Positions 1-13,374 of a DNA stretch of 64,000 nt are shown one piece after another. The first letter of the stretch is position 1; every line of letters starts with the position of its first letter. The translations under genes were made by a program, and so were the position numbers. The notes under the pieces are model-generated. The model was given only the letters and a program-made list of their open reading frames with translations, was not told the origin of the DNA and searched no databases. Source of the stretch: Xylona heveae TC161 (taxonomy: Eukaryota > Ascomycota > Xylonomycetes > Xylonales > Xylonaceae); contig NW_017264193.1 in assembly GCF_001619985.1 (NCBI RefSeq), forward strand, positions 2,795,726 to 2,859,725, written 5' to 3'.

Positions 1-74
1 ATCACAATAATATATATTTCTGTTCAGAAAGGAATTCTAAAGGGACATCAACACGACGCTACTTCCAGCTCAGT

Positions 75-3000
75 CTATTCTATAGACAACTCCGAACCAT
101 CATAGAACAAATCTATCAGACATCCAGCAGACCATGCTTGCGTAGGCGACTATAGAGAGCAATCAGCTGAAAATCCATCAAAGATCAAGAGAAAAAAAAA
201 GAACTTACCGAATCGGCGCAAAATTCACCGTTTTTATTAGTTAGCTCAGTCAATCCAGCCCAAGGACTTTCAAGAATTGCTTGCTTGCAACCTGCCAGTC
301 TTCTCGTAACCTGTTGCAAGGATTCCACACGGCCCTCCTTTGTGGTCCTTCGCTTTAGATCAAATTTTAGCAGCGCTCGAAGGAAGAATCCAGTTGGCCA
401 GAGCCATTCTGGCCCTTGGTGGTAGTTGCGACCCTTTGAAGTTGCAAAATCATTTGAATCTTCGGAATTTATATAGTACGGGCGGTAATTGAGATCACTG
501 GGATCGAGCGTAGCCATGCCTGTGGGTCCGTGAAGGGCCTTGTCTGCCAAAGCCAAAGCATAAAGTGCTTTTTCTGGATCAAAAAGCTCCGGTGCCACAC
601 ACATGGCAATGGGAAAGTTGGCCCTCAATTGATAGTCCTCGTACTCCTTCCCTGTCTTATAAAGGTCCTTGTAGATTCCCCTTCGATTGACGACCTTGGG
701 GTTGACATCATAATTCTTGTCATCCTTGGCATGCAACGGGACGTAGTAACACCGCTCAAAGTTGTGCTTGATCTTCCCGGCCCAGTCCTTGAAAGTGATT
801 TTACCTCTACCATCATCACTAATCTTCACACTGTCAAATCTGTATTTGCCCCGCTTGTTGAGCTCCGCTACCCAAACAAGCGTACTGTAGACAAGGCCGG
901 TAATCTCAATTGCGGCGCCATCTCGGGGTGTGCCGGGAATTCCCTTGCTGCCCGCCTTCTCGCTCTCGCCCATCTTATCCATCCATGTGCCGCAGTTGAG
1001 TTGGTTTCCACCGTGAATAAGCCCAGTGTTCCAATCGACAGAGATATCAATTTGAAATCCTTCTGGCCGCATCTGCATATCAAGGCCAGGGCCAGCATTG
1101 GCTTCCCTGAAGGACATTCCTGTTGCATGCCGTTGCAAAGCTTCCTGAATTATTTCTTCAACGGTCGAAGATTTTGAGTAAGCTCGAGGGTCGTCAAATT
1201 CGAACCACGTATCATCGTACGGCAAGAATCGCCGTGGCACTTGCTCTTTTAGAATGCTTATGCCATTTGGAACAATCTTCGTGTAGTCTTGGATATTCTG
1301 TAGGAAGAACCAGATCGAATCTCGAGAATTGTATCTCGGCAATTTGCCTCCAGAGAGCAAATTTGGAATCATTCCGTGTTTCAGAACGCTCCCGAATGCA
1401 AGAATATGCTCCTTTGCATCATCATAACGCCCAGTCCCCAGAAAGAGGCCTCGCAAAGATATGAATACGTCGCGACCCCAGCATCTAGCCCAGTCCGTCG
1501 AAAAATGCGGGAGACCAGCGGCCAAACAGGGGACACTCTTCGTAGGATAGAGAGAGGCAGATTTCAGGTAGCCAGTTTGCTGAACGCTGACCATTGCGAG
1601 ACTCTGCAAGAAATCCTGACCTTCTCTGATATTGGGCGCCATAAGAGAGATGGCTTTATCCCATGCAGCATGATAAGCCGTGCGTATGACCAGCGCAAAG
1701 TACCTGGGAAGGAGGAAACTTGGAATCTTTCGGATCGCATCGAAGCGAGATCGCAGCCACAATGCTGGCTGTTCTAAACGTCTGTATCCTTCTTGTTTCG
1801 AGATGCGATCGAGCCGTCCAGATATATAATCTAGAGCCCACTGTCCATCCCGCAAATGTTGACAGAGTGGGTGACCCAGATCATTGTTTACGATAATATC
1901 CTTCAAGACGCTCCACCACCCTTGTAATCCAGCGTATACCAGAGGTCCGAAATTGGGAATGGCGTAGACACCATCTTTGCCGTCGCTTGAGTCCCGTTCC
2001 TCAGCTTCGCACCTGTATAAAACAAAATTGAGGTCGACGAGATCGAGTTTCTCAAAGGCTTCCCGTGCACCGCTGGTCACAAATTGGTCTAAACCATCTG
2101 CGTGCTCGGCCGAAGGAATCCATGTCTCGAACAAAGCTATACTACCAGAGGGGAATTCTCCTGGAAGTTCAATAAAAGCTGAATTGTCCTTGGAGCTTAC
2201 TTTGATGCCGTTAATATCAGTGAGTTGACTGGGAAGGCCGCGCAGTAGCCCCTTTTCGCCAAAAACAGAAACCTTAGCTTCCTGACTGGCATCTACCGTA
2301 AGTTTCCAACTGCCCAGTAACTTAGCCTCCGTTCCAGGTAGGCTCGTTGGGGCTAGAATGCTGTTTCCGTCCGAGCCAGGAAATGCAGTGTGGGCAATGA
2401 GGAATATTCCTTTTCTGGTCTTCGGATGTACTCGATGGACCGTGATATACTCTCCATCATGGTGGATATGGGTTTCGTCAAAGCCCTCTCTACCCATGGT
2501 GGTGTGCAACTGGTTGATGAGTTTCTTGATTCCTCCGATCCCACCATCTCCGGATCGAATTTGAACTTCTGCCTGTGATGAAGCGGAATGGTATAAGCGG
2601 GTTTCGTGAACAAGGTCCACAAGTTTCGGATAAATCTCATCATAGCCCATAACACTACCAATTGCAGAAGCGCACATTGCCACGAGAGCGGCATTAGGCA
2701 AGGTATCTCGCGCATCACGCTTCTGTGCAGGTACCTCATTGTCGTGGGTGCAGTCCATAAAGAGGGCGTGTACTGGACTCCGCTTGATCCTGCGTACCAC
2801 CTCTCCCCTGGGTGAGGCGCCGTTTAGTTTCCCCGGTTGAACAGAAGACTTGTGATCATTTCTGCCAATGTCATCGATCTCGAAGCTTCCAATAGGGCGA
2901 CCACCATGACGATGGACCAACCGGCTAAGTTCTCCGGTGCTCCATGCTTGCATAGCTTCTCGGATTAGCGCACTAAGGCCAAGGCGTTTGACGAAAATAT

Positions 3001-4862
3001 AGTCCATTTCTTCCGAACCCGTGAACAGCTCAGCAAATACGGCGAGATTTGGCCTGACTTTCCTGGCTTCGTCAAGGAGATATTCCGCGACATGCAAAGG
3101 AGTGGAATGGCAATTGTCAATTCGGAAACCAACAAAGTACTTAGCCATCAGTTTTGTGTATTTGGCCATGAAATCCCAAAGGAAAGGACTATCCTGCGGC
3201 GAGCTGCCATATCGAAGCTTGACGCAATCTCCCCAGACTATCACCTCACGTCGCAAATAGGCTCTGGAACTTGGGCCAGCGTTGTCGATCAAGGCGTCGG
3301 CGTTCCAGATCCAACCGTTGTTGACGAGAGCAAGGCTCTTCTTGCCGTGCTTCGCAGTAGTTGAATTCTCTGGCAACCTCGTGAAATAGCTCTCAACTAG
3401 AGGGTCTTTGTCCGTGATAGGCCCAAGTTTCGGTCCATGGTCATCGATGCGAATGTACTTGACTCTGTTGAATATCTGCTCCAATGTTTCCGCAGAATCG
3501 GTATCATATTCTCGGTAAAACGGAAGATTGACTTCGTCGAGGATCTTAGTAAATTCGTTGCGGGCATAGCCCTCGGTAACACCATGATCAGCGTCTTCGA
3601 GCCGCCCAAAGAGTGCAGTCAACAAAGCTGCACCCACTGCCGGATCAATGCGCCTTCTAAATCTCTCCCCGAGTCTGTCATTTCTCAATAGTCCATTACC
3701 CAGGAGAAAATCGGCCTTGTTTTTGAGACTCCACTGCTTCACTTCACCTAGATCGCTTACACCAAAGCCACCATCTGGGAAGGAAACTTTGCCAGTAGCC
3801 CAAGCCTTTGCTGCTGCTTCTGCGCCTCGTTCAACATCAACAACGTAGTATTCCCATAGTCGGAGACTGCCGACGACGTGAACTTTGATGCCATCCATGA
3901 CCTTCAGGAGATCCTGAACGTTGTTTAGAGTTGTGGGGAGTCCAAGCCGACTGAGGTTGTGGCTAAATTTGAGCAATGCGGTGTCCAATTCCAAGGCAGA
4001 TTCAAGCCAAGGCGCCGTGTCCACATTGTAGCCCGCTTCGGGGTGTTCCTGAAGCCATTTGCTGTTGTTCGCAGTGTGGTTCCAGACGACGTCTGTCAGA
4101 CCTAGTAGCCCATGGTCCGTTTCCATTTTGCTAACTAGTTCCGCAACGTCCTTCTCTCCTCGAGGAAAGCAAGTAGAATCAAAAGAAAGCTGGTCGTAAA
4201 TGCTGTAGGGAGAATTTGAGTCGCCACGCTGCATAAGCGGCGTAAAATGGATCATGTTGTAACCTCTCTGACCAATTCCCCGCAAATGGCTTTCCCAGTC
4301 TGAGGGATACTTCCCCATAAACTTGGAAATGACTGAGAATATGGAAAGGGAGTCAAGTGGCAGAGGTACCTTGGTGAGCGTAAGATTCGGAGACACATCA
4401 ATGTAGTATGTAGGAGTCTTTGCCGGTTTGGGCGAGGGCACAGGAGAAGTCGAAAATTCAGGCAATGGTGTATACGTGGTATAAAAAGCAAAAGCGCCAG
4501 CAGCAACGATAGGTACATCAATGTGCAACGTGCGGTTGAAATCCGGTTCGAGCCTAATTTTGAGTCAGATATAATAATTCGCAGCCTGTCAATGTTTTTT
4601 CCGAGGAGTGTTTTGCATGGACATACTTGAATTCCCGAAACTTGTCTCGTTTGAACCCATTTGCTGTCGTCGGTATATTCACCCATAAACTACCTTCTCG
4701 ACATATCGAACTCGCGCCCCCAATGGCGAAGCGAACAAAATATGGAGGATCAGTGGGAGGAGGCAGATAGATATAGCCGCCTGGAACGTCAGGGCTGCCA
4801 TTGTCAGTCAATGGTAGGAGGTAAACTTCCCGCCGGGATTCCTCGGTCAATGCTCTGCCCAT
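75..4862 (-). CDS. GDB1: Glycogen debranching enzyme (4-alpha-glucanotransferase / amylo-1,6-glucosidase)
   Basis: Bifunctional cytosolic enzyme that moves maltosyl/maltotriosyl units off glycogen branches and then hydrolyses the remaining alpha-1,6-glucose. Three exons: 4862-4627, 4553-209 and 149-75, giving 1551 residues, the usual size for fungal and animal debranchers. The N-terminal half is a GH13-like transferase: GFRIDNCHS puts the nucleophile at about Asp558 and AELFTGSEE the acid/base at about Glu587. The C-terminal half is the glucosidase domain, with DWNTGLIHGGNQLNCGTWMD followed by PTQAWSAGC just before the end. Start chosen at the first ATG (MGRALTEESRR), which reads in frame through the first splice (FREFK/LEPDFNRT). 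The terminal 75-base exon is supported by the conserved PTQAWSAG motif. No damage seen. Confidence 0.96.
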
Positions 4863-5898
4863 GGCGATAGTTTTTTAGAGGACGACGAAAGAACAGCGTA
4901 ACGAGCGCAGAAGATGACCAGTGATCACCGGATGAGGCCAGAAAACACTCGAACAGTGCCTGAACAAATAGCAATAAGAATTGAAATTGCTCTGTATTGC
5001 AAGGTGTAACGATAGGAATGAGAGCTTCGAATAAACAATAAGAGTAATCTCGACAAGAAGGCGAAGATCAGCAAGAATAAAAGACGATGGTAGAAGAGAA
5101 ACGACAACACAGGAGGTCTATGGAGGTTGAGATGCTTTGGCAGTTCAGGAACAGGTCAGCGATGGAGGGAAGGTGCGGCAATCATTCCCCTACTAAGTAG
5201 TAGAGGAAATCACCCACCTCCGACCTCCACGCGGGTACCTGTGCGGCATAGCGCGGAGACACGTTGGGGGAATGGCTGGGGAAAGATGAGGTCAGCGGCC
5301 CGAGTTGTTCCTTGGTCGGACTTTCCTCCTTCGTCCTTGGTCTTTAGCGCCGATAAACTATAGAGTATCATGGAGTCGGCGGCGGTCTGGACTGGGGAAG
5401 TAAGTGGGCCAAAAGGCACCAAGTATCGGGACAATGAGAGACCGGCCATGGGGCATGCGGAGTAAAGTAGCGATACTTCTCCACATGTCGGCCCACGTGG
5501 GGCAACTCTACGTCAGTGCTCTTGTTCTTGCAAAAACAGAATGATGGGAATAATCAATGACGAGCAATAATGACCCTGCCTTTCCGCAAGATGTACAAGC
5601 TTGTTTCTTCAATTAATTTATTTTCCCTCACAGGTAATGCGATTTTGTAATACCCCACTGCAACTGTGGGTTCTCAATTCCCTCACCGGGCCAGAGTAAT
5701 CTCTGTGCGACAGAACATGCTGTAGTTGACAAATTTTCCGATCTTTGGGTTTTCTCGCCTTATAAAATAGATGTCTCCTCTCACTCTATATACAGGAAAT
5801 TATATCACGATATATAGCATTGGCAGGAGGTACAATGCTCATCAGCGTGTAATCATTGGCTGCCTTGCTTTCAAACTATCGCTTCCATCAATTACCCT
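4863..5898. other. Intergenic region upstream of the debranching enzyme
   Basis: About 1 kb between the debrancher start and the end of the dehydrogenase. The first few hundred bases are purine-rich on the plus strand and probably hold the 5' leader of the debrancher. One CCCCT (STRE-like) core lies near 5186. No conserved reading frame, RNA gene or repeat recognised. Confidence 0.6.
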
Positions 5899-7164
5899 TT
5901 AAAAATTAAACTTCTCGCCGACCAAGTCTTCGCTCAGTGTCCACAATTTCATTGCCAGAGCTGTATCTTTAGCGTACGGTGCCACCGCCTCCATGTCCAC
6001 GTTACAGTCTTTAAGGTATGCACCGTTTTGATCTGCCAAAGCATAGTCCTGTCAGTCTATGATTCATATTTCCTTTGAGATTGCAACGATATGAGCATGC
6101 CCACATACCGACAATATCTGGACTGAAAGCCGCAACAATCTGAGTGGAAGCTCCCTGAGAGACCGTCTTCCATTTGAACAGGTCATTATCGACTGCCTTT
6201 CCGTTCTCATCCCACCATCCTAATGCCTTGACATCTTCAGGGGTAAGATGCCTCGCAAGATTCGTCGCGATTCCGCCGGGATATACACTGTAAGCCAGCA
6301 GGCCTTTGCTCTTCAGCTTCTCAGCCAACGCAAGGGAAAATAGAATATTGGCTGTCTTTGACTGGCCGTATCCCTTCCACTTGTTGTAATCCCTGCCATT
6401 CTTCAAGAAAATTAGATTCCGCAGTCATGAAATCAAAATCTTTTTCCCCGAGATGCTGAGATGAGAATGACTTACTTCAAAATTGTAGTCGTCAAATCGA
6501 ATGCCCTCAAACTGATGTCCCCGGCTGCTAATATTTACTATTCTCGCTCCGGGTCCTGCCGCCAAAATCTTCGGCATGATAAGATTCGTAAACAGGAAAT
6601 GTCCAAGGTGGTTGACTCCAAATTGACTCTCAAAACCGTCCTCGGTCAAGCTAAAAGGACTTGCCATAATGCCAGCATTGTTGATCAATACATCGATAGA
6701 TTCAGGATAACCATTGACCTCGGCAGCAGCTTTTCTCACTTGCTTGAGAGAGCTCAGATCCAATACCAGGGGTCGAACGGCGGTGTCTGCTGATGCGGCT
6801 TTGATCTGCTTCTCGGTCTCCAAGAGCTTGGAAATGTCGCGGCCGGCGATGATAAGAAGCTTTGGCTGACTCCGAGATAGTGCAATTGCTGTTTGTGCGC
6901 CGAGGCCACCGGGAGATGCGCCAGTGATCAGGACTATAATATGTTAGCAATTTCTTCCTTTGTTTCCCCCTTTCCCCCCCCCCCCCCCCCCCCCCCTTTT
7001 TTTTTCTTCATTTGATTTCTTCTTTCTCATTTCTCAACTCTCATTTCTTCAATGGTCAAATACTTCTCTATCCGCTAAGAAATCTTACCTATCTTCCCTT
7101 TAACCTGATCCGCAAAAAGCGCCGCTACCTCCTCAGAAGTGGTATTATGCCCAAAGATAACCAT
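5899..7164 (-). CDS. Short-chain dehydrogenase/reductase (retinol-dehydrogenase-like)
   Basis: Classical SDR, an NAD(P)-dependent oxidoreductase of unknown substrate. Exons 7164-7089, 6933-6476, 6400-6109 and 6032-5899 give 319 residues, the family's usual size. Visible motifs: the cofactor loop TGASPGGLG at about residues 29-37, NNAG in strand 4, the Ser of VNISSRG, and the active-site pair YGQSK, followed by PGGIATNLARHL. Sequence style resembles the WW-domain-oxidoreductase/retinol-dehydrogenase-like fungal SDRs, and such genes are often of secondary or detoxifying function. The last exon uses the acceptor TTTGGCAG at 6033-6034; a CAG a few bases upstream would break the frame. Intron 1 holds a 23-base homopolymer. 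Neighbours give no pathway hint. Confidence 0.9.
6974..7005. repeat. Homopolymer C23-T9 inside an intron
   Basis: Twenty-three C residues (6974-6996) followed at once by nine T residues (6997-7005), in intron 1 of the dehydrogenase, so G23 in the transcript. Length probably varies between isolates and is hard to sequence accurately. Confidence 0.95.
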
Positions 7165-8485
7165 GGCGAAATCTCAATCTTATTATCGTCGCAAAACTTC
7201 AACGACTATCCTCCGCCTGGACTGATTTTTCAACGCAAGTCGGGTTTTGCTCAAACTCCCAGGTAAATCTTCAACTTATATCGAAATTTCTGCTGTGGGA
7301 AAACTACAACCCACGAGAACTCATTCCGCAAGCGCATTATATATATTTCCATGGCCATCACACATTGCATCTCACGTCTCCATTATCAAGAAACAAATTC
7401 GGCGAAAAGATTGAACGACGATGGAACCAGTGATTTCATTTGGAGTTTTCTATAGTAGAGTTTCGACTTAACGCCGATTCTTCGTTCCCTTGGTAGAATA
7501 TCCCCGTCGGCGTTAACCTAAGCGATCCAGCAAAAATCCAGGCTTCCTCGTTTCTGTACGCGAGCCCGACGCGGGACGAACGAGGAACGAGCCTCGGAGG
7601 AAGCTTTACCGTACCAATGTCCGCAGCACCGCCCAATCATCCGCTCGATTCGCACGGGGTCTGACGAGCCGAGCCGTTCTGCTTTGCTCCTAGTTAAACC
7701 TCTTAACCCATGAACCCCGCTAACGGCCAGCGCAACAATGCATACTCCGTAGTTAACTGCTGTTGCTGCTCCTGTAAGCCAACTTGCATCAGCCCAGACA
7801 GCAAATGAGTTGCGGAGTATTCTGTATTGCCAAAACTTCAGGGCGGGATTTAGTGAGATCCCATTTTATTCATAGAGTCAGATACATGCCCGATTAGCTA
7901 GGAGAGGAAGGCGACCAAGATATACTCTAATGTCGAGATATTCAATATTTTACCGTAGCTAACAAGATTATAAGCGAACTATTTGCATAATTTTCACGGT
8001 GTAACAAGAACTTGGACCATTTTGGCTGCACTCCATCAATGAAAACATCGACGTGCTGAACCATTACTCAACATTACCAGAATACTTGACTTTGCGATTT
8101 TCAACAGTCTCAAAAGAATTAAAAGAAGTAAAATAACAATAAGTGTTAGAATTAGGGATACGGTGATTCAAACTCATAGCGCGGTTCGACTAAGATGAGA
8201 ATAAATGAGTGCACGAGCAAAAGTGAATCTTAAATTATTCAAATCGAATGATGATACATTTCTAAATGTCTTGAAGTTCCTTTTTTTGCTTCCATGTTTT
8301 GAGACGATGCAGGAGCGAGGATATGCTAGAGATGCCAGATAGCAATATGCAAATTTTTAAACGACTATAAGACATGATATATAAAAAGAAAGGATATCAA
8401 TTACAAAGGATAGACTGCCAGGACGAGGCAAGCCCAGTATAAATGCACATGGGGAATCGCAACGAAAGAAAGTAGGGTTTTCCCA
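7165..8485. other. Intergenic region between dehydrogenase and permease
   Basis: About 1.3 kb. The dehydrogenase-proximal part is the likely promoter, with a CCTCGG core at 7592-7597. It also holds one exact TACTCCGTA (7743-7751) and a degenerate copy near 7812. The part near 8486 is A/T-rich and probably the 3' untranslated region of the permease. No gene recognised. Confidence 0.55.
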
Positions 8486-10362
8486 TTAACAGAAGAAGCG
8501 ATACACTGCCCGGAACTTGCCCTTGGTTCCAGTGTAGTCTTCCTCGGGAAGTGGCTCAAGGTCGATTTCTCTCCTGCCGGTGTCGAGATCCATGTCCCTG
8601 GTTCGAATGAACAAAGACCAATCTCTGTCGTAAATTTTCCAGAAAATGTAACAAGCGATGACGATGGGTGCAGCAAGATAATCCTCAAAGAAACCTTCGG
8701 CATTTGGCGAGCTTCCAACGGGCTAAACAAGGAAAAATAGTTAGAGCACCACACTGTAAATCCAAAGGCATGTATAAGACTCACGAAAAGAGACACATAG
8801 AAGGTTGCAATCAAACACAAACAGTTCAATAAGAACCCAATCCAAGCTCCGGGAAGACCGAGCTGGGATCGCCAGGGAATCTCACTCAGAGATCTGCCCT
8901 GAGCCTTCCAGCCAGCGCGGTATCGAATGAACGAAAGGCACACACTTCCCCAAGTGAAGAAGTAGCTCAAACCAGTCAAGGCAAGCAGCCACGTGAAGAA
9001 TTGGCCACCAGCCACTGAACTCTCGTTGACGAAAGCGAGTAACCCAAACGCAAGCTGCAGAATCACTGCAGCCCACGGGCGACCTTGCTTGTCCACGCGG
9101 GCGAATATAGCGGGAGCCATTCCCTTCCGGGCAAGAGCCTGGAAGGTTCTCGTAGAGCCGTAGGTGCAAGAGTTTGCGACGGATAAAACTGAGATGGTGA
9201 TGACAACGTTCATGACGGATGGAAGACCCTTGATTCCGGCGAGCTTAATCGCAAGGACAAAGGCCGAATCTTTTGTATCAGAATCACCACTGTTGAGGAG
9301 CTCTGGACTGTTCGAGGGCACAATCAAGCCCATTAGCAAGAGGGAAATGATGTAGAAAAGACAGATACGCCAGAAGGTCTGCTTGGTCGCACGCGGAATG
9401 GTCCGGCGCGGGTCTGCAGTTTCGGCAGCAGCAAGTCCCACCATTTCAGTGCCACCGAAGGAGAATGCAGCGGTAACAAAGACAGAGCAAAAACCCTTGA
9501 AGCCATTTCGGAAAGCACCACCCTTACTAGGGTCGTGCCAATAACTGGCTCCAATGTAGCCTCGGTGATCAGTTGGAACACCACCACAGTCAATGATAAT
9601 GCCGAGGATGATAAAGCCTAGAATGGCAGTAACCTTAATCATGGCGAGGATAAATTCAACTAAGGTTTTAATTCAGTATGACAGGACATCGTTGGCAGGA
9701 AAGAACATGTACACCTACCTTCACCATAACCTTTGACTCCAAAAACTTGGATGACGAACAATGCAGTCAAAAATACGGCAATCCAGATACCGATATTTAG
9801 ATCGGGGCGCCAGTACTTGATCGTAAGACCAGCCGCAGTGAGCTCGTAGGGAAGGACGACCAGCCAGCCAACAGCGTAGTTGTAACCCATAGCAAAGGCC
9901 CATGACTTGTCCAAGAAGCGGAGGGAATAGTCAAAGAAAGCACCGTTGACCGGATACATGACCGCAAGTTCTCCCAAAGACTGAACGGTACATAGAAGCA
10001 TACCTCCAACGATCAGGAAGCCGATGATCAAGCTAGCCGGACCACCAGTAGAGAGAGCACCTCCTGATCCGACGAAGAGACCAGCTCCGATTGAACCACC
10101 TAAATATGTTGTCAGCATCTCATGCACATCTTTGCCATCTTGGCTGAACTTGACGGAAGCGAAGTAGAATGAATTAACACCAAAGGGGAAAAATACCAAT
10201 AGCAATCATCTGCATGTGGCGGCCCTTCAACCCTCTCTTCAAGGCGTGGTTCTCCTTTGCGGTAACATCTTCAATGACACCTGCCTCATGGTCGAGGCCA
10301 GAGTGAGACGCCGCAACGGGGGCATCTTTCTCCGCATAGGTCTTGTCCTCAGTGGTCATCAT
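8486..10362 (-). CDS. Amino-acid permease (AAT/YAT family, 12-TM)
   Basis: Plasma-membrane proton/amino-acid symporter of the yeast-type permease family; substrate cannot be told from sequence. Exons 10362-10197, 10099-9719, 9659-8785 and 8722-8486 give 552 residues, normal for the family. Hydrophilic N-terminus of about 45 residues, then GGSIGAGLFVGSG in TM1, GELAVMYPVNGAF in TM3, AAAETADPRRTIPRA after TM6, and a last segment followed by a charged C-tail ending FRAVYRFFC. The reading frame past 8722 depends on splicing at TTGTTTAG; without it the frame runs on to about 8401 as an unrelated tail. Three HGATAR sites lie 217-368 bases upstream, which suggests nitrogen regulation by an AreA-type GATA factor (inference). 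Confidence 0.93.
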
Positions 10363-10578
10363 GATGAGGAAGTGCAGAGAGGCCTAGCGGAAAGTATAAT
10401 GGCACCTGCACTTGAGGTTGACAAGAGCGAGATTTAGGGACAGTAGTAGAGAAGAACAGAATCGGGGAGGATCTGGAAGCTATCTATAGGGCTCAGGATC
10501 GAAAAGCACGCCACACATGTCGAACAACCCCCAGGATGCAGCAGCAGCCCATCCACGCCCCATTACTACGGCGAGTTT

Positions 10579-10730
10579 CTTATCTGGGATTAGACGTAAT
10601 GGCACGACTGGCTCGCAGAAGCGGATGGTGGGCCAGATAGAACAACACCAGAGACCTTGGCCATTTGCGCACTTAGCATACTAGGCGCTGATAAGTAGTC
10701 GTTACTAAAGACTCAGGACTGGATGATAAG
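10579..10730 (-). promoter_or_regulatory. Three GATA-factor (HGATAR) sites upstream of the permease
   Basis: AGATAA (complement, about 10579-10584), TGATAA (10689-10694) and TGATAA (10724-10729), all on the permease's upstream side. AreA/NIT2 binding to HGATAR is established for filamentous fungi; use here is inferred from position and gene type. Confidence 0.5.
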
Positions 10731-13374
10731 CTTTGTAGATTCCCATGGACCCGCGATGTACCCCTTTCCGGGGTTTTCGAGACGCGGCTGCCATCCTCTC
10801 CGTCCTTTTTAGTTACAATGTACAGGACGCCAAGCCAGGAAGGGTATTGAGGCCTTTGCATGCGCTCCACGCCATGCCAACTGCCACTTTTTTGATTCCT
10901 GAGAAGTCTTCTATAGCTTCATTAGCATCGATGCATCACCACGTGAGGGATTCTTTTCAGAAAGACCAACTTTTGGCCGACGGCCGTTCCGATGGCTAGA
11001 GAACTTAATGGTAAATTAATTCCTTCTCTAATGCTGCAAGATCCTTTCGGGCCCCATGTTCTAGCTCTACTGTATTGTACAACACCAGCATGGCGTTGCA
11101 AGGGAGAGAAAGTGGGTGTCTAGAATGCTAGGACATCCAGATAACAAGCACAAAGGGCAGGGTTTAGCCCGGAATAGTTAGACGCCGGGCGCCAGGGGCA
11201 GCCCGCTTGACGCTGCAGTGGCAAGGAGTCCTTTCCTGTTATAGAAGGTAGACAAGTTGGCTGTGGCCCAGCAAAGGGACCAGTCAAAATGTCATAGCCG
11301 TGTAGTGTGGCTATACCAGCACTCTTGGCTTGCCCAGAGTTGGTGATCATTGCAACACTTTACTGTGTGCACTACACTAATCCCGTGCTGCAGCGGAACG
11401 AGTACTCCTAGGGTAGAAGATGGGCACACCAACAGTTTGGGGCCGTCAATCAGCCCCGCTTGGGGGGAGATGCCGCGACGGCGTCTGAATTGAAGTATTA
11501 GTACTCCGTACATGCTGTAATTGCTTGGAGCGTTATCAGCAGCTCCCCAATACGTAAGAAGCGGAGCGTGAAAAGATAGGGTGACGACGACAGCGCGTCC
11601 AATCAGGCCGTTCAGTTGGGTCCTTCGCTATCTCGACCAGGGAGGCCCATCGAGAGCTTCTTCGGCCGCTCCTTCCCTTTCCCCACTCACAGCCCTGCTT
11701 GCATCTTACTCCAGAACATGACCATTCAAGCTTGATAAAAGGTCAGCATTGCGACGGCCTTGCTTCCAACTATGATCTGGATTTGATTTTGTTCATGTAA
11801 ATTGCTCAATGCATTGCCCACTTGCTGGATAAGCATGCTTTTTTTCTGTGCCTTGGCTAGTAGTACTGTAACAGTAGCTAGATACCTAGGTTCCAGATGA
11901 TGACAGTCGTCGCCACTACTTTAACAAATTTTCAACCGATGGGGCGATGATCGTAATGTCGCCCGGACCCCGTCAGACTGAGTTTCCAACATCGAAAAAC
12001 ATCTGATATCCGCAAAATCAACCAACAAGATCCCTCGGACGTCTTTTTGTCCTTTAATTTCGTGTTCGCTTCATGACAGCAAATGCAGCACGTTCCACGT
12101 GAGCAGAAAAATCGACTGCTTCTACAGCACTTGGAGGCATCTCATATCGCTTCCGGGGAATTCACCTTATTCTGCAGGAGAAATGCCGTCCCCGGGGTAG
12201 AATTTTCTACTCTTTTTCCTGGTCGGGACGCCAGTGTTGCTTCGATCCCGCCTCTACTGATAATGGAGGGCGTGCCCGTCGGGGCTTTCACCGGCTTTGG
12301 TTAAACGCTTATGATGTATGCCATACCTCAAACATTTTTTCCACTAGGCCATGACACAGACTAGTTGCCCTACGGGCAAGGGGGAAGAAAAGTAGTGACG
12401 GGAGTTGTTATGTCCTATCTTAAGGCGCCGAAATCGTGGTTCATTGCAGGGCATTATACCGTTGGCTTGTGGTCGAGCTTGATTTGAGATCGTACCGCGT
12501 CCGAACATGTTCATGTGCCGATGCCTTCAGCCTTGAAATGCCGATCTTGCAGGTAAAGAAACAAGTCGAACATTTAGACCAGTACCGGCTGAGACTTGGC
12601 CGCCGGTCCTCCAAATTTTGCATCCATTGATCGAGGGTGAGCCGACGACCATCATGCCAGCGTTTTAGTGGTTCTGAGAGTTCTAGAAAGAACAAATCGG
12701 ATGGGCGGAAAGCGGATGACCGTTGAAAGACTTTGGTAGGAAGAAGCCCCTTGCTCTTTCCTCGGTTAATATTGCTTTTGTTGTTTTCCATCCATTTGAT
12801 ATTATACCGCTTCATGCTCTGAAGCTATGCCGTTGTCAATGTCTTTCGATTTCATCTGGAAATTGTCCCAATGATATCAAAAAGCATCAAACCTGTAGCC
12901 GCAGCATGCTTCTTCACAGACGTCCCTGCACCCTGAGAGGACGAAGCCAAGAATTATAATCTCCGTAGCGCGTCTGAACATACGCCCGAGGGCCCCCATA
13001 TAGGCTCCGCCGTCACTCCCTTTTATCTCCAGTGCGTTATCTGAACCGACATCGGCCAGCCGCAACACCCTTGCCTCTTTAAGAAAGTAATTTTAAGAGG
13101 CCGCTTTTCAGAAGCTGCATTCCGTCATTAATTACTGATTTTCTCCATCAAATGAAACCCCTGACATATGGTCAGTTACCCTGTCAAGCTTCCATCCATC
13201 TTAAAGTTTTCGTAACTTACCTTAGGTGAGAATGGTGCATTACGCTATCCCGTGTAGATCGGCAACGGGGAGAAGTTAGGGATACGGTTCTGCTATCTGA
13301 CTTCTAGATTCGGTCAGTAGCTTCCATGACCCACAGTAATACTGTAATATCTCCCAGATCGTGTTTGAATCGAG

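Noticed and set aside
8401-8485. Extension of the permease reading frame to 8401
   Set aside because: It is an unspliced read-through in another frame. Splicing at 8723-8724 gives the family-like C-terminus ending at 8486.
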